NCBI GenBank assembly: GCA_948567375.1
Contig: OX419758.1
Location: forward strand, 39,757,473 to 39,821,472
Length of the DNA: 64,000 nucleotides
DNA from: Lunularia cruciata
Taxonomy: Eukaryota; Streptophyta; Marchantiopsida; Lunulariales; Lunulariaceae
Direction: 5' to 3'
This document shows positions 59,495 through 64,000 of this stretch, piece by piece. Under the pieces are notes generated by a model. The model did not search any database. It saw only the letters and a program-made list of their open reading frames with translations, and was not told the origin of the DNA. Every line of letters starts with the position of its first letter. Within the stretch, counting starts at the first letter, position 1. A program made the position numbers and the translations under genes.

Positions 59495-62400
59495 TCAGAA
59501 AGGAGGGCTGCTAAAATCGTCTTGGAGGAAGCCAGTTCCGAAATGCTGGTGGTTCTGATCACCCCTGTTGACAAGAAAGAAACCCATTTGCTGTAGCTGA
59601 TGAATGAGGAAGGTTTCGAGCTCACAAGCCAAACTCTTATTTGGTACTGGTACGTAAAAGAATGATGCTTCAACCATCTCAACCACAGTCCGATGAACGG
59701 TAATTCTCCCTGCCAAGTTATCTGTTTGTCCAACGTAGAACTTCCCATCGGGTCGTTGAAGGATATAGACACATGATCGGTTAGTGATGTTGGGGGGAGG
59801 TTTCTGGCGTGGTCCCACGTAGAAACATTGAGTTTGATCAATCATATCATCGAACTCAATGTTTCTATGTGGGACTTTAAGCTGCAATTGACTGAGCTTC
59901 TCCTTGCACAATCTGATGAAAGCCCGGTCAATACCAACGTCTGCCTCTCTAGTTAATCCCTTAAACCCACTGACAGAATACACATCGCTTTCCTTCGGCA
60001 TGCACAGGACTTTCAGTAGCATCTCCTTCGTGGCATCTGGTTGTTTGACTCCATTCAAAGGTTCCTTGACCCTGGCAAATGCATCCTCCGCGTAAGACAA
60101 CTCACTAATCATACTTGGTGATATTTCGGCAGCTGCACATGGTTCGATTGCAGAAGCACACCGAGGAGAAAGTGTCGAAGGTTTCTCAGCACTTGATAAC
60201 CTAGGACTTCCAACCTCTAGAGTTTTCCGAGAGCATAGACTGACAGTAGCACTGCTAGTTTTCGTGTTACCATCAACTACCGGAAACCTTTGATCCCAAA
60301 CTGAGAATGGTGCTGTCACTTCCCCGGTAGGACAAGATTGGTCTTTCCTTGGCAAATCTCCCTGTGCTGCTAAACTGGTATCTACATTTACTGGCATGAA
60401 GCTGATCTCGTCCACTTCCTGGGACTCCCCATTTATGTACATTCTTTTCCACTCTTTATAGAACTTCTCTGCTCGGTCGACAATACTGTCGGAAACACCT
60501 TCCTTCCTTGCAGTTTCAAATGCCAAGCTCTCACGGCACTCACCGTCACGTAGCTTCCAAGTAGGTTTAGGACGCCCGTTTACCAATTTCGCTCCCATGG
60601 CCATCCGCACAACTCTCTTGGTATTCAGTTCCATATCAAGTAGGCCATGCAAGTGTGTAGATATAACACCCAAGCAACCAACTTGATCGAGATGTTCCAG
60701 CACACTGGCTACAAGGAACGTACCTTTGTTGACTTCTGTACCTTTGCACAACTCATCGTATAAAACCAGTGATCTGGAGGTCGCCTCACTTGCTATGCTA
60801 CGAAGTTCAGCCATTTCCATCTGGAAAGAGCTTTTGCCGTCTGCTGGGCTGTCCGATATCATCATGCGAAGCATTATCGAATCGAGTCGGGGGACCACAG
60901 CTGAGCGACAGGGTACCATCAATCCACAGGTTGCGAGGAGAGAAACAGCACAGATTGATCGCAGTAAACTTGACTTGCCCCCACCGTTAGGTCCAGTTAG
61001 GAGGAACATGGAAGACATTTGTACCGTGTTCAAGACGGCCTGTTCCCGGTTCCTGTCCAACCAGTAGGGAAACATGTCTTGCAGGTACAAAGCAATATTT
61101 ACATCCTCATTGTCCCTATTAATATCATTTGCCTTCTCGTTCTCCCCACCGTCAAAAGGTTCGGTCATGGCAGGCACAACCCATCGCCGCCTCCTTGCCT
61201 CACTCACATGTGAGAAGAGTGTTTTGGCAATTATAGAGATGGTGGCAACAAACACCACAGAGTTCAACTTATACTGCAACTCCTCAGCGACACGTTTGAG
61301 ACACTCTAACACAGCAACTGAAGCATTTTCCACTGCAGATCTGTAATCGTCGAGAGCCAAATCTACACGTTTGGATGTGTACCACTCGTCCCCTAATTTC
61401 CTCCCTTTGGAATCCAAGGCAGGCTTCAAACGCTTGATCTCTTCCTCGCCAGGAGTTCCGCCCCAAACCGAGGGAATGAAATGCTTGCCCTTCAACCATA
61501 CTCCTCTGTGTTCACGGCTGTGAACTATTTCGACCTTTGGACCTCCTTTCCCACTCCCAATAGGTGTGGCCAGAGCCCGGGTCCTCATGACAATTGGGCT
61601 AAACTCTTCGTCTAATACCTCTTCTAAACGAGCTGCTGCTCTGTCCACCTCCGAGTATGCGCTCTCCACATGGTCTCTTCTCACTCTCCCTCTCCATCGG
61701 ACCTCCATGTCTTGGAAAAACTCCTCAGGTACAATCTTACTTCTGCTTACCACATTGTCAGGATCCCCTGCAACGGCAAGAACATCACTCAATCTTTCCA
61801 CGAAAAAACTGCAGTCCTCCACGAGCTGTTCTCGACCGATACGAAGACCTGTTGCCAACCAAGTTGGGTCCAAAAGAAGACTCAGAACATTTGTCAACTG
61901 TGAGTCTTTCTCGATCATAAGCACATCCTCCGCCATGTTTTTCAAACGGCCGAATTCGATGTGGTTCGCTTCTCTGGCTCCGATCAGTTTCACGAGTTTG
62001 GCAGCTGACACACACGTAAAGTCAGGGATAGAGCAGTTGATGCTGGTCATGAGTCGAACAGCTTGCTGAATTCGACTAGCGACTTGATAGGGTGGAGGAC
62101 TGAGAAGTAGGTCCCGTAAATACGAAGTGCAGAGTCCATTCACGTCCCTGGGAAGTAGCACCTTGAGAAGACTTGGCACTCCTTGAGTTGGAAGTACTCC
62201 CGCCTGTGCTGCAGTTCCTACGTATAGAGGGCGAGGGCGCTCACCTGGAGGGGTAACAATCCTCCGAAACTCCATATCCGGGTTCAGATCATAAAGCTCT
62301 CGCACCCTAGACAGAAGCTCAGAGACAGGCTCATTCTCGTACCATTCGTACAGCTTCCCCCTACACTCTCCCCACAACAATCCACCTTCCCCAAACTCAC

Positions 62401-63481
62401 CCCACCGTACTGTTTCAGATGAATTATACTTCAAAGTTTTGTGCAGGAAAAGTCTCTGATACGGCTTTGCTCTCAATTTCGCCACAACAGCTTCCTCTGT
62501 CAGCTGCTCGTCTACAGATACAGTTCTCATCATCTCAACGACAGAAATAAAACGATATCCCAGAGCTGAGCGAGCGATTCCAATCACGGGAACAGGGTCG
62601 GGGAAGTCCACATCAAGATCGGCTTCAGCTAATCCATAAACGTAGGGACTGCCTGGATGTGCATGACCTGCAATGAACCGGTCTTTCCTATGCTTCCCAA
62701 TACTAGGTCCCTTCACTTCCTCCACAATACAGACTGAGAATCCATGTCTGGTTAGGTCATCAAGAGTTTGCCTCAAGTTGACAATGGGGCAACCTGCTTT
62801 AGGAACCGCATCACTTTTCAGCCCCCCCATGGGATTTAGACCTGCATACTCCACAAGGACACAGGCATCAAACCCGAGAGTTTCGTAAAATTCACCAATT
62901 CGGCAAAGAATCACTTCGTGAGGAAACCGCCGTTTGATTTCCACAAGCTCTGATGCAATCGATCCCTCCTTTAAGTTACCCATTCTCAAGCTTGAATTTA
63001 CCCCTAACAGATTTGTGTACACCAACCGTTTTATCATTTCTTTGGTTGAAGACTTTTGACAGTCATTCATTCTCTCCTCCCACCAATCAATGTACTTGGC
63101 ATCTCCGCGCTGTGTGATCCTTTCTGCACCTGGGTTGTTACCCAAAACGGAACTGCGTGAGCGAGCGGCTTCATTCTTAGTCCTCACCCCTCTACTTCCC
63201 TTCAGAGCAGAAATGGGTATGACCTGCCTCTCGGAATAGCAACGTATCGGGAAGGAACCCCTCCGTCGATCCTCACTCGGAACTAGTCCAAAATTTCTTT
63301 CCTCCACGAGGCCATGAAGCCGGAAATCTGACTGCTTCCGAAAATGAAGCTTCCCCACTCGCAGGATATCACAGTGCATCCAACTATGTGCAGCACCAAC
63401 AAGACGTAACCGGATCCTGCTCTGTCCGCCCATTAGGATGGACATGGAGCGCTTACTCGAAAGCAGGCTCATCATCTCCAC
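59495..63481 (-). CDS. MSH1: MSH1: organellar MutS homologue with GIY-YIG nuclease domain, single exon
   Basis: MSH1 acts in mitochondria and plastids, where it suppresses recombination between short repeats and removes mismatches. The N-terminus (1-110) is rich in Arg and Ser with few acids, as in dual-targeting peptides. The mismatch-binding motif GEFYE is at 196-200. The MutS core follows. Walker A GPNGGGKSS is at 830-838, SSFQMEM at 884-890, Walker B LVLYDELCKGTE at 905-916 and STHLHG at 941-946. The GIY-YIG domain has VYILQ (1238-1242), FYVGQTDNLAGR (1248-1259) and the metal-binding glutamate near 1288-1290. At 1328 residues it is about 200 longer than Arabidopsis MSH1 (1118). Much of the excess is a low-complexity linker (about 1015-1150) between ATPase and nuclease. 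The whole frame is uninterrupted, whereas the Arabidopsis gene has over 20 exons. All key residues are intact, so it looks functional. Start: ATG 63481; ATGs at codons 3, 4 and 13 are also usable. Confidence 0.96.
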   Translation of the reverse strand: MEMMSLLSSKRSMSILMGGQSRIRLRLVGAAHSWMHCDILRVGKLHFRKQSDFRLHGLVEERNFGLVPSEDRRRGSFPIRCYSERQVIPISALKGSRGVRTKNEAARSRSSVLGNNPGAERITQRGDAKYIDWWEERMNDCQKSSTKEMIKRLVYTNLLGVNSSLRMGNLKEGSIASELVEIKRRFPHEVILCRIGEFYETLGFDACVLVEYAGLNPMGGLKSDAVPKAGCPIVNLRQTLDDLTRHGFSVCIVEEVKGPSIGKHRKDRFIAGHAHPGSPYVYGLAEADLDVDFPDPVPVIGIARSALGYRFISVVEMMRTVSVDEQLTEEAVVAKLRAKPYQRLFLHKTLKYNSSETVRWGEFGEGGLLWGECRGKLYEWYENEPVSELLSRVRELYDLNPDMEFRRIVTPPGERPRPLYVGTAAQAGVLPTQGVPSLLKVLLPRDVNGLCTSYLRDLLLSPPPYQVASRIQQAVRLMTSINCSIPDFTCVSAAKLVKLIGAREANHIEFGRLKNMAEDVLMIEKDSQLTNVLSLLLDPTWLATGLRIGREQLVEDCSFFVERLSDVLAVAGDPDNVVSRSKIVPEEFFQDMEVRWRGRVRRDHVESAYSEVDRAAARLEEVLDEEFSPIVMRTRALATPIGSGKGGPKVEIVHSREHRGVWLKGKHFIPSVWGGTPGEEEIKRLKPALDSKGRKLGDEWYTSKRVDLALDDYRSAVENASVAVLECLKRVAEELQYKLNSVVFVATISIIAKTLFSHVSEARRRRWVVPAMTEPFDGGENEKANDINRDNEDVNIALYLQDMFPYWLDRNREQAVLNTVQMSSMFLLTGPNGGGKSSLLRSICAVSLLATCGLMVPCRSAVVPRLDSIMLRMMISDSPADGKSSFQMEMAELRSIASEATSRSLVLYDELCKGTEVNKGTFLVASVLEHLDQVGCLGVISTHLHGLLDMELNTKRVVRMAMGAKLVNGRPKPTWKLRDGECRESLAFETARKEGVSDSIVDRAEKFYKEWKRMYINGESQEVDEISFMPVNVDTSLAAQGDLPRKDQSCPTGEVTAPFSVWDQRFPVVDGNTKTSSATVSLCSRKTLEVGSPRLSSAEKPSTLSPRCASAIEPCAAAEISPSMISELSYAEDAFARVKEPLNGVKQPDATKEMLLKVLCMPKESDVYSVSGFKGLTREADVGIDRAFIRLCKEKLSQLQLKVPHRNIEFDDMIDQTQCFYVGPRQKPPPNITNRSCVYILQRPDGKFYVGQTDNLAGRITVHRTVVEMVEASFFYVPVPNKSLACELETFLIHQLQQMGFFLVNRGDQNHQHFGTGFLQDDFSSPPF
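59812..59875. repeat. Hairpin inside the MSH1 coding sequence
   Basis: The arms 59812-59835 and 59852-59875 (24 nt each, 16-nt loop) pair at 22 positions by Watson-Crick rules. The other two positions (59819 and 59835) are G-T pairs on the plus strand. The segment encodes residues 1203-1224, just before the GIY-YIG domain. Confidence 0.9.
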
Positions 63482-63880
63482 CCTGTCAATGAGTGTTCAT
63501 CACCTAGAATTTGATTTCCACCCCACATTTCGCCCAGGACATACTCTGGATCCTCGAGAGGCTAAGCTTCTCTGCTCTACTGAGACCAAGAAAATGCAGG
63601 TCGGTTTCATTTGAAGTCGAAATTATGTGCCTCACTTGAGAGATCGAGGCATGATTGGGTCATCAAGGTTTTACAATGCCGGCAGGCACACACCCCTCGC
63701 CGTCTGCCATGAACACGACGAGAGATTCGAACGATTACATAGGATTTAACCGAAAGTTGTGGAACCGAAAATACCGAAGCAAAGCAACAAGGGTTTAAGG
63801 TATAAGTCCCAACGCTAAGATAATTCTGTCTCTCACACTCGACTTCTCTCGAGCTTCACAAAAATTCCCTCAACATTCAT
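63482..63880 (-). promoter_or_regulatory. Upstream region of MSH1
   Basis: It should hold the leader and promoter. No TATA box near a suitable distance is clear, and no upstream coding exon is seen. Confidence 0.35.
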
Positions 63881-63990
63881 CTCTACTTATGAAATATTAT
63901 CCGTCAGTCTGTACTTATCCTTGACTCTACATTACTATGAAAAAATATCCGTCCGTCTGTACTCATCCTTACCTCTACATTACTGGGGAA
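63881..63990. repeat. Tandem repeat, unit 44-48 bp, about 2.3 copies
   Basis: Units start at CTCTAC (63881, 63925 and 63973) and share ATCCGTC-GTCTGTACT and ATCCTT. The repeat may continue past the window edge. Confidence 0.8.
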
Positions 63991-64000
63991 CTTGCAATAA

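Noticed and set aside
61566-62069. 167-codon open frame antisense to MSH1
   Set aside because: A shadow of the MSH1 frame. Its composition follows the codon pattern of the sense gene.

Overview
The window is nuclear DNA of a land plant or close streptophyte relative. The evidence is a plant-type MSH1 (MutS fused to a GIY-YIG nuclease, with a long basic N-terminus), a plant serine decarboxylase with short GT-AG introns, and plant-type chromoviruses. Short introns (157-727 bp), an intron-free MSH1 reading frame and a heavy load of old transposons suggest a bryophyte (perhaps a moss) or another seedless plant. That last step is inference, and I cannot name the species.

Positions 1 to about 44.9 kb are AT-rich and made of fossil mobile elements. 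The left edge is the 5' part of a minus-strand LTR element, itself hit by a solo LTR of the same family (670-1407, target duplication ATTCA). Near 9-12 kb lie a decayed LINE-like reverse transcriptase and a decayed Helitron helicase, side by side and on the same strand. A chromovirus on the minus strand (18251-24023, duplication ATAAA) split an older decayed coding sequence into two pieces; an uninterrupted paralogue of that sequence lies at 37.1-38.6 kb. A second chromovirus of the same family lies on the plus strand (27371-32827, duplication CTCAT). Two PIF/Harbinger transposase relics (about 35.0-36.0 and 40.7-42.0 kb), another solo LTR (38783-39515, duplication CTTTT), a minisatellite and pyrimidine tracts fill the rest.

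Positions 45-64 kb are a richer gene island with three convincing host genes: a five-exon serine decarboxylase (45718-48621, plus), a single-exon class 3 lipase (54808-56532, plus) and a single-exon MSH1 (59495-63481, minus). Serine decarboxylase makes ethanolamine for phospholipids and choline. The lipase is probably a soluble acyl hydrolase. MSH1 is an organelle-targeted guardian of mitochondrial and plastid genome stability. Nothing links the three into one pathway; they are independent neighbours.

The most unusual points are: the intron-free, enlarged MSH1; a 24-bp hairpin inside its coding sequence just before the GIY-YIG domain; a perfect 34-bp palindrome at 51305-51338; a long fold-back at 8671-8769; a dispersed short repeat with two built-in hairpins that occurs in at least four places; and the datable nested insertion at 17.6-24.8 kb. 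I found no convincing tRNA, rRNA or CRISPR array.
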